Notes under the pieces: model-generated
Seen by the model: the letters and a program-made list of their open reading frames with translations, nothing else
What the model was told of the DNA's origin: nothing
The model's database searches: none
Program-made: the position numbers and the translations under genes
NCBI GenBank assembly: GCA_012840085.1
Contig: DUMB01000035.1
Span: 1-34,324, forward strand
DNA: 34,324 bases
From: Clostridiaceae bacterium
Lineage (GTDB): Bacteria; Bacillota; Clostridia; Acetivibrionales; DUMB01
Direction of reading: 5' to 3'
In this document: in pieces, positions 23,531 through 32,774 of the stretch
Numbering within the stretch: the first letter of the stretch is position 1
How the letters are laid out: every line of letters begins with the position of its first letter

Positions 23531-26014
23531 TCAATCGATATAAAGCTTCAATACTTCATCTTCCGGCAAAGGTTTGCTGATTAAATATCCTTGTATCTTA
23601 TGTATGCCGTTTTCTATCAGGTAGTCCATTTGTTCCTGTTCTTCCACACCCTCAGCTATAACAGTCAGTCCCAGGCTTTGACCCAGCTTTACTATCATCC
23701 CTGTAAGGTCGGCATTATATTTGTCAGAATGAATATTGTCAATAAAGGACTTGTCTATTTTTAAGGTATCAATCGGGAGCTGCTTCAGATAGCTTAATGA
23801 TGAGTACCCTTTTCCGAAATCATCCAGGGCTATTTTTATGCCCAGCTTTTTCAATCTGTTGAGATTGGAGCTTATGACATTATACGACTCCATCAGGATT
23901 GACTCTGTAATCTCCAGCTCCAGATACTCAGGATTAAGGCAAGTTGAATTCAGGACCTTCTCAATAAAATCAACAAAGTCTTCATGTAGCAACTGAAAGA
24001 TAGAGATATTCACAGCAATTGAGACATTGGAATGCTGCATTTCCTGAATTTTTTTAAGGAAAGAGCATGCTTCCTGAAGCACCCATTTGCCTATGGGGTT
24101 TATTAGCCGCGTTTCTTCTGCTACGTCAATAAACTTTAATGGTGGCACAAAACCAAGCTCGCTGTTTTTCCAACGCAGCAATGCTTCGAATCCTGAAATG
24201 GCTCCTGTCACAACATCTAACTGAGGCTGGTAATAAACATGCAGTTCATTGTTTTCAATGGCATTTCTTAGATGCTTTTCTATAAGCATTCTTTCTCTAA
24301 CCTTTTCGTGCATATCATCGCTGAAAAGGACATAACAGTTTTTGCCCGATTCCTTTGCCTTATACAAAGCTATGTCGGCATTCTTAACCAATTCTTCTAT
24401 ATTCTTCCCATTGGACGGATAGACTGAAATACCTATGCTCACTGTAATGCAAAGAGTATTCTGGTCAATATCCAAAGGGCAGTTAAAACTTCTTTTTATC
24501 TCCTGAGCATATTTGTATACTTGATTTATCTCATCATACCCGATAATAAGGATGAATTCATCTCCACCCAATCTGTATACCTTGCCATGACGGCCTTCAA
24601 ATAATGAAGCCAATTTTTCACCCATTTTTTTAATCAGGAGATCTCCGATGGAATGCCCCATAGTATCATTTATAAGTTTAAAATTATCAGAATCAATAAA
24701 AAACATGGCTACAGGTTTTTGGGGATGAGAGTTTATCTGCTTTTCAAAATCCTCATACAAAGCCAGTCTGTTTGGCAAACCTGTTAAGGAATCATGGTAT
24801 GCATTTTCTTTAAGCTGATTCTCGTATTTTTTTCTGTCATTGATATCAGTAAATGACCCTGCAATTCTGACAGCTTTACCTTTTTCATTAAATAACGCTT
24901 TTCCTCTTATTAAAAACCATTTGTAACCTTCATTTTTGCACAGCATTCTGCACTCGCATTTGAGAAAATCTGATTTGCCTTTCAGGTGCTGTTCAAAAAG
25001 ACTCATAACATGGTGATATTCATCAGGATGGATTAAAGAGAGCCATTTATTGAGCATATTCCCGGATTCACTCATTTCGTGTCCCAGCAGTTCATACCAC
25101 CGGTCAGAGAAATACTGCTGCCCGTTTTCCAAATCTACGTCCCAAATCATGTCATTGGAGCCCTCTGCAGAAAGCCTGAAACGTTCTTCACTGATTTTCA
25201 GAAGATTTTGTTGGTATATAAGTTCATCAAACTGTTGACGGAGCTCCTCTTCTGAAGCAGCCAGCTCTTCATAGAGGGATGTAAGTTCTTCGTGCTTCTC
25301 TCTCAACTCAGCCTCATTCTTCTTTAATTCAGTTATATCATTGAAAACTGTTATAAAGTAATATTTTTTTGGAGAATACGCGTTAACTGTTACCCATTTG
25401 TCAAAAGCGGATGTGTAGCTTTCAAAAGATACCGGAATACCTGTAATTGCCACTTTCCCGTATATGTCAACCCAATCGGTTTCTTCTTCATCACTTCCTT
25501 TTATTGCTTCTTTATACCGTTTTCCGACAATTTCTTCTTTGGAGATACCCGTAAATTGTTCAAAGGAGGGATTAACGTCAATGAATTCATAATCGCAGGG
25601 ATTGCCGTTCTCATCCACAATCAATCTGTGAAGCGCATATGCATTAATCATCTTATTAATGATTGCTTTACTGAAGTTTTCCGACTCAACCAATTTTTTA
25701 TTCATGTTTTCTATTTCAATATAATTGGCTTTCATAATCTGAATAGCTTTATTTATCACCTTCAGGGCATTAAAAACCATGAAAAAAATCACTAATGCTG
25801 ACAATGAAACATATATTACACCTTTGATTGAACTTAAATATACATAAAATTCTTTCTCACTGGCCCATAATGCAAGCAACCTGTCAGAGAATACAATCCA
25901 GCAAACACCGAGTATGGTATAAATACCTGCTATTATAAGCGCAACTTTTAATGGCATGAATTTATAAGTATTTTTGGAAAAATCAAATTGTTTTGGGAAA
26001 ATGTTAAATCTCAT
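23531..26014 (-). CDS. Membrane PAS-PAS-GGDEF-EAL cyclic-di-GMP protein
   Basis: The 827-residue protein makes and/or breaks cyclic di-GMP. Two membrane helices (about 22-48 and 60-84) precede a first PAS domain (about 110-228), a coiled coil (about 232-268), a second PAS domain (about 275-395), a GGDEF domain with intact YRLGGDEF (around 482-486) and an EAL domain beginning at GFEALLRW. The catalytic EAL set is complete: EITES, DDFGKGYSS, LKIDKSFI, AEGVEE and QGYLISKP. The usual inhibitory RxxD site before GGDEF reads RHGK, so product feedback at that site is unlikely. Both activities are predicted possible; the GGDEF domain may act only as a sensor. It is divergently placed to the lysine riboswitch operon. 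Confidence 0.95.
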   Translation of the reverse strand: MRFNIFPKQFDFSKNTYKFMPLKVALIIAGIYTILGVCWIVFSDRLLALWASEKEFYVYLSSIKGVIYVSLSALVIFFMVFNALKVINKAIQIMKANYIEIENMNKKLVESENFSKAIINKMINAYALHRLIVDENGNPCDYEFIDVNPSFEQFTGISKEEIVGKRYKEAIKGSDEEETDWVDIYGKVAITGIPVSFESYTSAFDKWVTVNAYSPKKYYFITVFNDITELKKNEAELREKHEELTSLYEELAASEEELRQQFDELIYQQNLLKISEERFRLSAEGSNDMIWDVDLENGQQYFSDRWYELLGHEMSESGNMLNKWLSLIHPDEYHHVMSLFEQHLKGKSDFLKCECRMLCKNEGYKWFLIRGKALFNEKGKAVRIAGSFTDINDRKKYENQLKENAYHDSLTGLPNRLALYEDFEKQINSHPQKPVAMFFIDSDNFKLINDTMGHSIGDLLIKKMGEKLASLFEGRHGKVYRLGGDEFILIIGYDEINQVYKYAQEIKRSFNCPLDIDQNTLCITVSIGISVYPSNGKNIEELVKNADIALYKAKESGKNCYVLFSDDMHEKVRERMLIEKHLRNAIENNELHVYYQPQLDVVTGAISGFEALLRWKNSELGFVPPLKFIDVAEETRLINPIGKWVLQEACSFLKKIQEMQHSNVSIAVNISIFQLLHEDFVDFIEKVLNSTCLNPEYLELEITESILMESYNVISSNLNRLKKLGIKIALDDFGKGYSSLSYLKQLPIDTLKIDKSFIDNIHSDKYNADLTGMIVKLGQSLGLTVIAEGVEEQEQMDYLIENGIHKIQGYLISKPLPEDEVLKLYID

Positions 26015-26130
26015 ACATTTAATCCCCCTATAATCACTTCTTGTTTTAATAACTGATGATTTTTGCTAAAACACTTAAATGAAGGACATAAAATATCAGT
26101 TTTTGTAAATATTTACCCTGATATAGTACA

Positions 26131-26160
26131 GAAGTAACAAAAAGTAGCAAAAAGTAGCGA
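26131..26160. repeat. Three 10-bp tandem repeats upstream of the GGDEF-EAL gene
   Basis: GAAGTAACAA, AAAGTAGCAA and AAAGTAGCGA follow each other without a gap, about 115-145 bases upstream of the GGDEF-EAL start. Their one-helical-turn period would put a binding protein on one face of the DNA, but they might also be chance. Confidence 0.5.
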
Positions 26161-26330
26161 AATATGATGTGGGCCTTTTCCAAAGGTTTTCCTTCCAATG
26201 ATGTTTACATTGGAACTGCAAAACATTTAAGGAGCTGATGCAATGCCTTGAAATGGAAGCGAAAAATTTAATGATTATGTTGACAGAAGTAACTTCATAT
26301 TATAAACTTTTTATGTACAATTTAATACGA

Positions 26331-26520
26331 CCTCACTTTAAAAGGTGAGGTAGAGGCGCGGTATTTAACAGTCCTTAGCGGAGCATGAGAAAGCAGTGAG
26401 GCTAGGGAGAAGGAAATATCGCCGAAGCATGTAATATTCTCAGTATTATGTGCTGGGTCTGCAGTTAAGAGCTGCAGAACTGTCTCAATAAATACCCGGT
26501 TTATTGAGTCGTGCTATCTC
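26331..26520 (+). promoter_or_regulatory. Lysine riboswitch (L box) upstream of the ABC importer
   Basis: The sequence follows the lysine riboswitch pattern: closing stem P1 GAGGTAG (26347-26353) with CTATCTC (26514-26520), AGAGGCGC after P1, GCCGAAGCA and TGCTGGGTCTGCAG around the P4 and P5 stems, and CTGTC before the last stem and GTGCTATCTC. The same blocks in the same order are known from the Bacillus subtilis lysC leader. When lysine binds, the downstream gene is expected to be switched off through the terminator at 26563. An extra 6-bp hairpin, CCTCAC (26331) with GTGAGG (26345), competes with the 5' strand of P1. Confidence 0.92.
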
Positions 26521-26562
26521 ATTTTGGGAAGGTAGGGGTTTTAGGTACATTAATGCATATTG

Positions 26563-26590
26563 CACCTGAGAACACCTTAGGTGTTTTTTT
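26563..26590 (+). terminator. Intrinsic terminator of the lysine riboswitch
   Basis: CACCTGAG and CTTAGGTG form an 8-bp stem with one G-T pair around AACAC, followed by seven T's. It lies 43 bases after the P1 stem and is the expected expression platform. Confidence 0.85.
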
Positions 26591-26611
26591 GCAATAAAAA
26601 CTTAGAAGACA

Positions 26612-26640
26612 AGCCACCCAGATGAAGAGGTGGCTTTTTT
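26612..26640 (+). terminator. Second terminator before the importer operon
   Basis: AGCCACC and GGTGGCT form a 7-bp stem followed by six T's, only 22 bases after the first terminator and 43 bases before the first gene. A double terminator behind one riboswitch is unusual. Confidence 0.8.
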
Positions 26641-26682
26641 ATAAAATATAAAAAAACAAAAGGAAGGGAAGAGAAATATTTT

Positions 26683-27525
26683 ATGAAGAAAAGATTATCA
26701 ATGTTAATTGCGGTATTATTAGCTGTAGGTTTGCTGTTGTCAGGTTGTGGAAAGAAAACAAATGACACAGGTGCTTCAGCAGGAGAGCCAGACAATACCT
26801 TCAAGGTAGGAATGGAAGCAGGTTATCCGCCTTTCAACTGGACCCAGATGGACGACTCCAATGGTGCTGTTAAAATTCAGAATGCGGCTGAATATGCCGG
26901 TGGCTATGATGTTGAAATTGCAAAGATAATTGCAGAAAGCCTGGGCAAAGAGTTGGTTATTGTAAAAACTGAGTGGGAAGGATTGATACCGGCTTTGAAC
27001 TCCGGAAAAATTGATGCAATTATAGCCGGCATGTCACCAACTGAAGATAGGAAAGAGAGTATCGACTTTACGGACAACTACTATACTTCAGACCTGGTAA
27101 TGGTAGTTAAAAAAGGCGGAAAGTATGATGGGGCTACTTCCATACAGGATTTCAAAGGGGCTAAGATAACTGCTCAATTAAATACTTTCCATTACACAGT
27201 TATAGATCAGATAAAAGGCGTTCAAAAACTGGCAGCAATGGATAATTTCCCTGCTATGAGAGTTGCCCTTGAATCCGGTATCATAGACGGATACATTTCA
27301 GAGCGTCCGGAAGGTATCAGTGCAGAAGCGGCTAACAGCAATTTCAAAATGATAGAGTTCACAGATGGCTTTGAGACTTCACCGGAAGATACAGCAATAG
27401 CCGTAGGTCTCAGGAAGGGAAGCGAGCTGACAGAGAAGATAAATGAAGCATTGGCTAAGATTTCAGAAGAACAGCGCAAGGAACTTATGGATAATGCTAT
27501 AAAGAATCAACCAGCAGCTGAATAA
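26683..27525 (+). CDS. Amino acid ABC transporter substrate-binding lipoprotein (probable lysine binder)
   Basis: This 280-residue protein binds an amino acid outside the cell and hands it to the membrane permease. It has a lipoprotein signal with lipobox LLSGC (Cys22) and the family-3 solute-binding fold: FKVGMEAGYPPFNW, GYDVEIAKIIAESLGKE, WEGLIPALNSGKIDAIIAGMSPTEDRKESIDFTDNYY. Together with the lysine riboswitch in its leader, the predicted ligand is lysine, though arginine or ornithine are possible because the binding pocket cannot be read by eye. It is the first gene of a three-gene operon. AAAGGAAGGGA precedes the ATG. Confidence 0.93.
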   Translation: MKKRLSMLIAVLLAVGLLLSGCGKKTNDTGASAGEPDNTFKVGMEAGYPPFNWTQMDDSNGAVKIQNAAEYAGGYDVEIAKIIAESLGKELVIVKTEWEGLIPALNSGKIDAIIAGMSPTEDRKESIDFTDNYYTSDLVMVVKKGGKYDGATSIQDFKGAKITAQLNTFHYTVIDQIKGVQKLAAMDNFPAMRVALESGIIDGYISERPEGISAEAANSNFKMIEFTDGFETSPEDTAIAVGLRKGSELTEKINEALAKISEEQRKELMDNAIKNQPAAE

Positions 27526-27535
27526 GTGTTCTTAG

Positions 27536-27566
27536 AAACTGGGTGCAGTGTTACTGCGCCCGGTTT
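27536..27566 (+). promoter_or_regulatory. Intercistronic hairpin after the binding-protein gene
   Basis: A 14-bp stem with two G-T pairs (AAACTGGGTGCAGT with ACTGCGCCCGGTTT, loop GTT) sits between the binding-protein and permease genes with no real T-run. Such hairpins are known to protect the upstream message or to partly stop transcription, giving more binding protein than permease. Confidence 0.75.
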
Positions 27567-27590
27567 ATAATTCAAGGAGGATATAAGACG

Positions 27591-28370
27591 GTGGAATTAG
27601 ATGTTATAATAAAGACCATTTCGAAATATTGGCCTATGTTCCTGCGGGGAGCCGGTGTAACACTGCTGATATCTATAATTGGTACAACAATAGGATTCAT
27701 AATTGGTTTATTAATAGGAATAATACGTACTATTCCTATGCCGGAAAAAGGGGTAAAAAAATCTATACTGAAGATTATAAATAGAATTCTTTCCATATAC
27801 ATAGAAGTATTCCGTGGAACGCCTATGATTGTGCAGGCTATGGTAATTTACTATGGATCCAAGAAAGCCTTTAATATAGACATGTCTCCTCTATTTGCCG
27901 GAATATTCATAGTTTCCATAAATACCGGTGCTTATATGGCGGAAATTGTTCGTGGAGGTATTGTATCAATAGACAATGGACAGTTTGAAGCGGCTTATGC
28001 CATTGGAATGAGCCATTTTCAAACTATGACAAATATTGTGTTACCGCAGGCAATTCGAAATATATTACCTGCAATCGGTAATGAATTTGTAATTAATATT
28101 AAAGATACTTCGGTACTTAATGTAATTGCTGTAACAGAATTGTACTTCCAGACGAAATCCGTTTCAGGCATTAATTATAAATACTTTGAGACATTTTTCA
28201 TAGCTTCGGCAATCTACCTTGTCATGACCTACACAGTGACAAGAATACTACGTTATATTGAAAGAAAACTGGATGGTCCGGAAAACTATATTATGTATGC
28301 CAATCAGATGCAGGTAGAGACACCGGAAGATGCTCTTCGCAGAGAACAGAAAATAAAGGGTAATCATTAG
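27591..28370 (+). CDS. Amino acid ABC transporter permease
   Basis: The 259-residue membrane protein belongs to the polar amino acid (HisM/GlnP-type) permease family. About five membrane helices can be seen, and the region [34 protein letters not shown] (residues about 132-165, in pieces [13 protein letters not shown] and [13 protein letters not shown]) is the EAA loop that docks to the ATPase. I placed the start at GTG 27591, ten bases after AAGGAGG, rather than at the longer in-frame GTG at 27543, which lies inside the intercistronic hairpin. Operates with the flanking binding protein and ATPase to import lysine or a similar amino acid. Confidence 0.92.
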   Translation: MELDVIIKTISKYWPMFLRGAGVTLLISIIGTTIGFIIGLLIGIIRTIPMPEKGVKKSILKIINRILSIYIEVFRGTPMIVQAMVIYYGSKKAFNIDMSPLFAGIFIVSINTGAYMAEIVRGGIVSIDNGQFEAAYAIGMSHFQTMTNIVLPQAIRNILPAIGNEFVINIKDTSVLNVIAVTELYFQTKSVSGINYKYFETFFIASAIYLVMTYTVTRILRYIERKLDGPENYIMYANQMQVETPEDALRREQKIKGNH

Positions 28371-28387
28371 GAGAAGGAGGGAAAAGC

Positions 28388-29128
28388 ATGGAAAAAATCA
28401 TTGAGGTGCAACATTTAAGTAAGACCTTTGGTACTCATGAAGTATTGAAAGATATTGATTTTACAGTTAATAAAGGGGAAGTAGTATGTATTATCGGCTC
28501 CTCCGGTTCCGGCAAGTCAACCCTTCTTCGGTGTATTAACCTTTTGGAAAAGCCCACCGGTGGCAAGATTATTTATAAGGGAAAAAATATATTGGATGAC
28601 AAACATGATGTACAAGCATATAGAACAAAGCTTGGCATGGTGTTCCAGCAATTTAACCTGTTCAATAACCATGATGTTTTGAGTAACTGTATGGTCGGGC
28701 AGATAAAGGTTCTTAAGCGTTCAAAGGAAGAGGCTAAGGAAGTTGCCATGAAATATTTAAAGGTAGTTGGAATGGAGCAGTTTATTAATGCCAAACCCAG
28801 GCAGCTCTCCGGAGGACAAAAGCAGCGTGTGGCGATTGCAAGAGCTCTTTCCATGGAACCCGATGTATTGCTCTTTGACGAACCTACTTCCGCTCTGGAC
28901 CCTGAAATGGTAGGAGAAGTTCTGAAGGTTATGAAAGAACTAACGGAGTCCGGACTTACTATGCTGATAGTAACTCATGAGATGGGTTTTGCTAAGGAAG
29001 TATCTGACCGCGTAGTATTTATGGATAAAGGAGTTATTGCAGAGGAAGGCAGCCCGGAACAAATATTTAATAACCCAACACAGGAACGTACAAGAGAGTT
29101 TTTGAAGAGAACACTGCAACAGGGTTAG
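28388..29128 (+). CDS. Amino acid ABC transporter ATP-binding protein
   Basis: The 246-residue ATPase drives the importer. It has Walker [10 protein letters not shown], a Q-loop in VFQQFN, the ABC signature LSGGQKQR, Walker [15 protein letters not shown] and the switch His in VTHEMGF. It matches the GlnQ/HisP group of polar amino acid transporters. Its ATG follows GAAGGAGGG and lies 17 bases after the permease stop. The group may share the lysine riboswitch of the operon leader. A terminator-like hairpin lies about 175 bases downstream. Confidence 0.95.
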   Translation: MEKIIEVQHLSKTFGTHEVLKDIDFTVNKGEVVCIIGSSGSGKSTLLRCINLLEKPTGGKIIYKGKNILDDKHDVQAYRTKLGMVFQQFNLFNNHDVLSNCMVGQIKVLKRSKEEAKEVAMKYLKVVGMEQFINAKPRQLSGGQKQRVAIARALSMEPDVLLFDEPTSALDPEMVGEVLKVMKELTESGLTMLIVTHEMGFAKEVSDRVVFMDKGVIAEEGSPEQIFNNPTQERTREFLKRTLQQG

Positions 29129-29645
29129 GATCTACTCCACACCTAATGTAGTGGAATAATTAAAGCATTCATGTAAACGCACCGGCATATAAAGTGGAAG
29201 CTATTAAAGGTACAGTTAAGCGTATTAATGCAGCAATTAGCATTATAATGTAATATAAATAAATAGTCATTTCAGTGTAATTTAGTATAAATATTTAGAG
29301 ATAACCCTGCAAGGCTTTTATCGGCATGCAGGGTTTATTACATGCATCCGGGAAGTGTCGGCACCGCTCTGGTACAGGAGGAAATTTATTCTTGTGATTA
29401 TTTCTGTGTTGGAATATAATAAATTCATAGCTTTTGAGACGGAGGTGTTCATTTAGGTTGTTTATCTGCAAAGGAAGTAGCCGGGAGGTAGAATGCTAAA
29501 AGACGAAGGTTCAGATGCTTTGTGAGTAAGGCGGAGTACAAGGAGCCTTTAAGCATGGTGATGTCTGGAGCATTTCATCGGAGTTTTTTGGTTACTTCAG
29601 GCTATACTTAGCTTAATTAAAACACTACAAAAGAAAGGTGATCTT
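29129..29645. other. Intergenic region after the ABC importer operon
   Basis: This 517-base stretch has no recognised gene. A 9-bp hairpin at 29303-29335 (AACCCTGCA with TGCAGGGTT, followed by TATT) is the likely end of the importer transcript. A 25-codon frame at 29342 (MHPGSVGTALVQEE) has no ribosome site. The AT-poor part 29450-29580 contains no riboswitch that I could recognise. GAAAGGTGA precedes the next ATG. Confidence 0.55.
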
Positions 29646-30998
29646 ATGAACAATGAAACAAGAAAAGTATTTACTCTATTGCTATCATTATTCATTATTG
29701 TAAGTGCGTTCATTCCGGCACTGAGCCCTTTGCCGTCAATTAACAATTCTAAACAGGATTATTCTCTGTTTGAAACGTTTACAAACAGTTTGAACCCGTC
29801 AAATCCATCACCTTTGGAAAAATGGTTTGATCAGCTTGCTAAAGACTTAATGAGAGATTATGCTTCAGACTATTTATTAGTTCTTGACACAATACTTTTC
29901 GCAGCGTTAGGTATTTTACTGATAATGCTGTTAATTGGGGTAATTACAGCCATATTAAATAAAAATGCCGGTAAATTTATTCGTGTTACGGCAATATTGA
30001 ATACAGTGGTTTATATTGCCATTATTCTTTTAACTTACTATCAAGCCAATAAGCTTGTCCATGAAAGAATTTTAAGCTATTTTATAAAAATTGCGCCTTC
30101 TACTGGTGCTTGGGTTGGGCTCATATCTTCTTTTGTTTTGATTTTGGTTTCAGGATATGGAAGTCAAAAAACAGAAATGACGCAGGTTCAAAACAATCAG
30201 AATGTAATGTACCCACCTCAGAACCCTTATCCCCAAAATGCACCGGCTGCCAGCGTACAAAATACAGCTCAACCAAGAGTTCAAGCGCAACCCAACATGC
30301 AAGAGCAAACTGGCACTCAAGCACAACCTGCTATTCAGACACAATCTTATGCACAGACACAATCTCATATACAAGCGCAATCTCATGTACAGGCACAAGC
30401 TCATATTCAAACACAATCTCACATCCAAACACAATCAACAAGTGGCTACAATTTTTCAACCAGACCGGAGGATGCCCTGAACCAGGGAGAAATAGAAATA
30501 GCCCGCCTTGGAACCGGATATGTGAGCATGGGAACTTCAACAAGCACAGGCGTTACCTTAACTGATAAACGGCTGTACCTGAGCGGAAAATTATTCATGA
30601 GTGATGCCGGCAAGAATTTGAGGAAAACCTCTTCAACGCATGTAGTAGATTTGCAGGATATATTTGGCACGGAGTTTAAGAAGAAAAGGAAAACCGGCCT
30701 TTTAGTAACATCAATAATTATATTTGTTTTAAATATATTATTGTTTTTTGCTTCGTTATCCGGAGTCGTAGTTTTTGTATCCATGTTTAATATGATGTTG
30801 TTTATTGCCGCCATTGGCATATTCATTACATATTTAACTAAAAGTATTACCATATTTGTTGTACACACCAGAACCGGCTCAATTGGATTTGATGTACATT
30901 TTGCCGGACAAGCTGCTGTCGAGAGATTTGCAGAAAGCATTCAGGCTGCACAAAGTGTATTAAAAGTACAACAGGGAATAGCAATGGAGGTGCGTTAA
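29646..30998 (+). CDS. Membrane protein with Gln-rich hexapeptide repeat linker, unknown function
   Basis: The 450-residue protein is not one I recognise. Four hydrophobic segments lie in the first 175 residues, starting with a possible signal anchor (about 8-28). A Gln/Thr/Ser/His-rich linker follows, including nine 6-residue repeats of the type QTQSHI at residues 213-266. The C-terminal part (about 270-450) begins with a PH-like or GRAM-like stretch (ISTSTGVTLTDKRLYLSG type: GVTLTDKRLYLSGKLF) interrupted by two more membrane helices (about 348-393), then resumes (FVVHTRTGSIGFDVHFAG). The next gene starts on the very next base, so the two products probably act together. GAAAGGTGA lies a few bases before the ATG. 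Confidence 0.75.
   Translation: MNNETRKVFTLLLSLFIIVSAFIPALSPLPSINNSKQDYSLFETFTNSLNPSNPSPLEKWFDQLAKDLMRDYASDYLLVLDTILFAALGILLIMLLIGVITAILNKNAGKFIRVTAILNTVVYIAIILLTYYQANKLVHERILSYFIKIAPSTGAWVGLISSFVLILVSGYGSQKTEMTQVQNNQNVMYPPQNPYPQNAPAASVQNTAQPRVQAQPNMQEQTGTQAQPAIQTQSYAQTQSHIQAQSHVQAQAHIQTQSHIQTQSTSGYNFSTRPEDALNQGEIEIARLGTGYVSMGTSTSTGVTLTDKRLYLSGKLFMSDAGKNLRKTSSTHVVDLQDIFGTEFKKKRKTGLLVTSIIIFVLNILLFFASLSGVVVFVSMFNMMLFIAAIGIFITYLTKSITIFVVHTRTGSIGFDVHFAGQAAVERFAESIQAAQSVLKVQQGIAMEVR
30282..30443 (+). repeat. Nine 18-bp tandem repeats inside the membrane-protein gene
   Basis: The in-frame 18-base unit gives the hexapeptides QAQPNM, QEQTGT, QAQPAI, QTQSYA, QTQSHI, QAQSHV, QAQAHI, QTQSHI and QTQSTS. 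The last six units are most alike in DNA, so they probably arose by recent expansion. The unit length keeps the frame, so copy-number change would only alter linker length. Confidence 0.9.
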
Positions 30999-32726
30999 AT
31001 GAACATTGATGCAGTAATTAAAAGAGCATACCTGGAACTCGAAGACGGTGACTTTAGCAAGGCGGCTGAACTTCTTGATCAAGCCCTTAATGAAGATCCT
31101 GAGAACGCTGCCATTTATGTTGGTCTGTTATGTGCTGAATTAAAGGTGCATAGTGAGAGTGAACTTGCAAACTGTAGAGTTCCTATTGCTGATTACAATA
31201 ATTTCAAAAAGGCTGTTCGTTTTGGTGACGATGCACTGGTTAAGAGGTTGAACGAATACAACAATCAAATTGTAGAAAATCTTGCCATGGAGAACAAAAA
31301 GCGCGAATACTCATCGGCAATGTCTTTATTTGCAATTGTTAGCAACAATCCTGAAACAACGCATGAACAGTGTATAGGAAAGGCCGCTTCCCTGGCTGAA
31401 CTTGCCAGGAGACTCCGCAGCCTTGGCGATTTTGAGGATTCCATAGCTATTGCTGAAAGATGCGAGCAAAAAGCAGAGGAACTTAAACTATTGGCTGAGC
31501 AGCGCAGGCAGGAAGCACATGCGTTTGCTGAAGCAAAAAAGAAGAAAAAGCTCAAAGGGTTGCTTGTAACAGGTGTTGCAGCTGCAATTGCTGTAATTGG
31601 ATTGTTTACATATGTAAAAGTCGACGAATACAAAAAATCTTTGCCAGGGAAGTATAGATGGGAGTACCAGGCGGCTTTTGACAATGGTGATTATGTAAAA
31701 GCACAGGAATATTATAAAAAATATTTGGATATTACAAAGCAAGAGGAAGGAAGCTCTGGCACACTTGATGATTTTATTGCCAGATGCAATATTGCAAAAA
31801 TATCAGAAGAAGGTTTACAAGCTTTTGTGGACGGAGATTTTGAAAAAGGCTATGAGTTATTTTCGAAGAAAGACGAAGAGAGAAATTGGCGGGCATCCTT
31901 ATACTATGTTCCATACAATATTATCAAGAATTTGTTGCCACAATTAATCGAAAAGCTTAATCCCGTTCAATTTCAAATTGTAAGTTACGGATATTATTCT
32001 GAATGTGAAATGTATTGGCTAAATTCCGACGGAACCGTTGACACGATTGGCGGCAATCCTTGCGTTAGAGACTGGAAAGACATTGTAAAAATAAAAGCGG
32101 ACGATACCGTGGCAGGACTAAAAAAAGACGGGACACTGATCTATAAATACGGTGATAATGAGATTCAGACAATCGACAACGTTGTCGATTTTGACGTTCT
32201 GGGCGATTATGTAGCCGTAGTTAAATCCGATGGGACGGTTTGGTGCAACAATGAATTGAGTTATCCGGATGTTGTGAATAGCTGGACAAATATTAAGGCA
32301 GTAAGAATTGTTCATGAGCCATTGGTTGTTCAATCCTTGTATTGGGGACCTGACGGAAACTACCAGGAACCGAAAATTGAAACTACAACTGACAGTAAAC
32401 TTCCATACCTGGTTGTGCAAACGAATGATGGAAGAGTTCTTTCCTCCAGCTTTCACCAAAAAATATATCCGCCAAATATGTCGGAAGAGGATATAGAAAA
32501 GGATATATTGAATAGTCTACAAAACAGACCGGGTTGGAATTCTGTACTCGATCCGGCACTTAGAAATTCTCTCAATATAACATCAAGAGACAGATATGGA
32601 TATACCCACGTGATAGAACCTGCTTCTATTGATATTGATTTTGGCGAACCGACAAGTTATGAAATTAACTTATATGGAATAGGCACTTCTATCATGCGTG
32701 ATTCTGACGGCAAGTGGATTATGTAG
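30999..32726 (+). CDS. TPR / transmembrane / RCC1-like repeat protein, unknown function
   Basis: The 575-residue protein starts with TPR-like helices (AYLELEDGDFSKAAELLDQALNEDPENA), a basic Lys-rich stretch and one membrane helix (about 185-206), which suggests an N-terminal part inside and a C-terminal part outside the cell. A second pair of TPR-like helices (FDNGDYVKAQEYYKKYL) and then RCC1-like blades follow (WKDIVKIKADDTVAGLKKDGTL and DVLGDYVAVVKSDGTVWC, about 365-425). Such repeat proteins usually mediate protein contacts. It directly abuts the upstream membrane-protein gene (stop at 30996-30998, ATG at 30999) with GGAGGTGC before the ATG. I cannot name a function. Confidence 0.8.
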   Translation: MNIDAVIKRAYLELEDGDFSKAAELLDQALNEDPENAAIYVGLLCAELKVHSESELANCRVPIADYNNFKKAVRFGDDALVKRLNEYNNQIVENLAMENKKREYSSAMSLFAIVSNNPETTHEQCIGKAASLAELARRLRSLGDFEDSIAIAERCEQKAEELKLLAEQRRQEAHAFAEAKKKKKLKGLLVTGVAAAIAVIGLFTYVKVDEYKKSLPGKYRWEYQAAFDNGDYVKAQEYYKKYLDITKQEEGSSGTLDDFIARCNIAKISEEGLQAFVDGDFEKGYELFSKKDEERNWRASLYYVPYNIIKNLLPQLIEKLNPVQFQIVSYGYYSECEMYWLNSDGTVDTIGGNPCVRDWKDIVKIKADDTVAGLKKDGTLIYKYGDNEIQTIDNVVDFDVLGDYVAVVKSDGTVWCNNELSYPDVVNSWTNIKAVRIVHEPLVVQSLYWGPDGNYQEPKIETTTDSKLPYLVVQTNDGRVLSSSFHQKIYPPNMSEEDIEKDILNSLQNRPGWNSVLDPALRNSLNITSRDRYGYTHVIEPASIDIDFGEPTSYEINLYGIGTSIMRDSDGKWIM

Positions 32727-32774
32727 GTTAACATGGCGTTAAGATAGCAGGCCATGTATTTCAAGACTGGTAAT

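Noticed and set aside
29450..29640. Riboswitch upstream of the repeat-linker membrane protein
   Set aside because: The GC-richer block suggested structure, but I could not match it to any riboswitch consensus or find a terminator or sequestering hairpin near the ATG.
30282..30443. CRISPR array
   Set aside because: Repeats are contiguous 18-base units in frame with a protein and have no spacers; no cas gene is present in the window.
30110..30565. 151-residue plus-strand frame and several long minus-strand frames over the Gln-rich repeat
   Set aside because: The low-complexity repeat keeps other frames open; the real frame has membrane segments, a good start and an abutting downstream gene.
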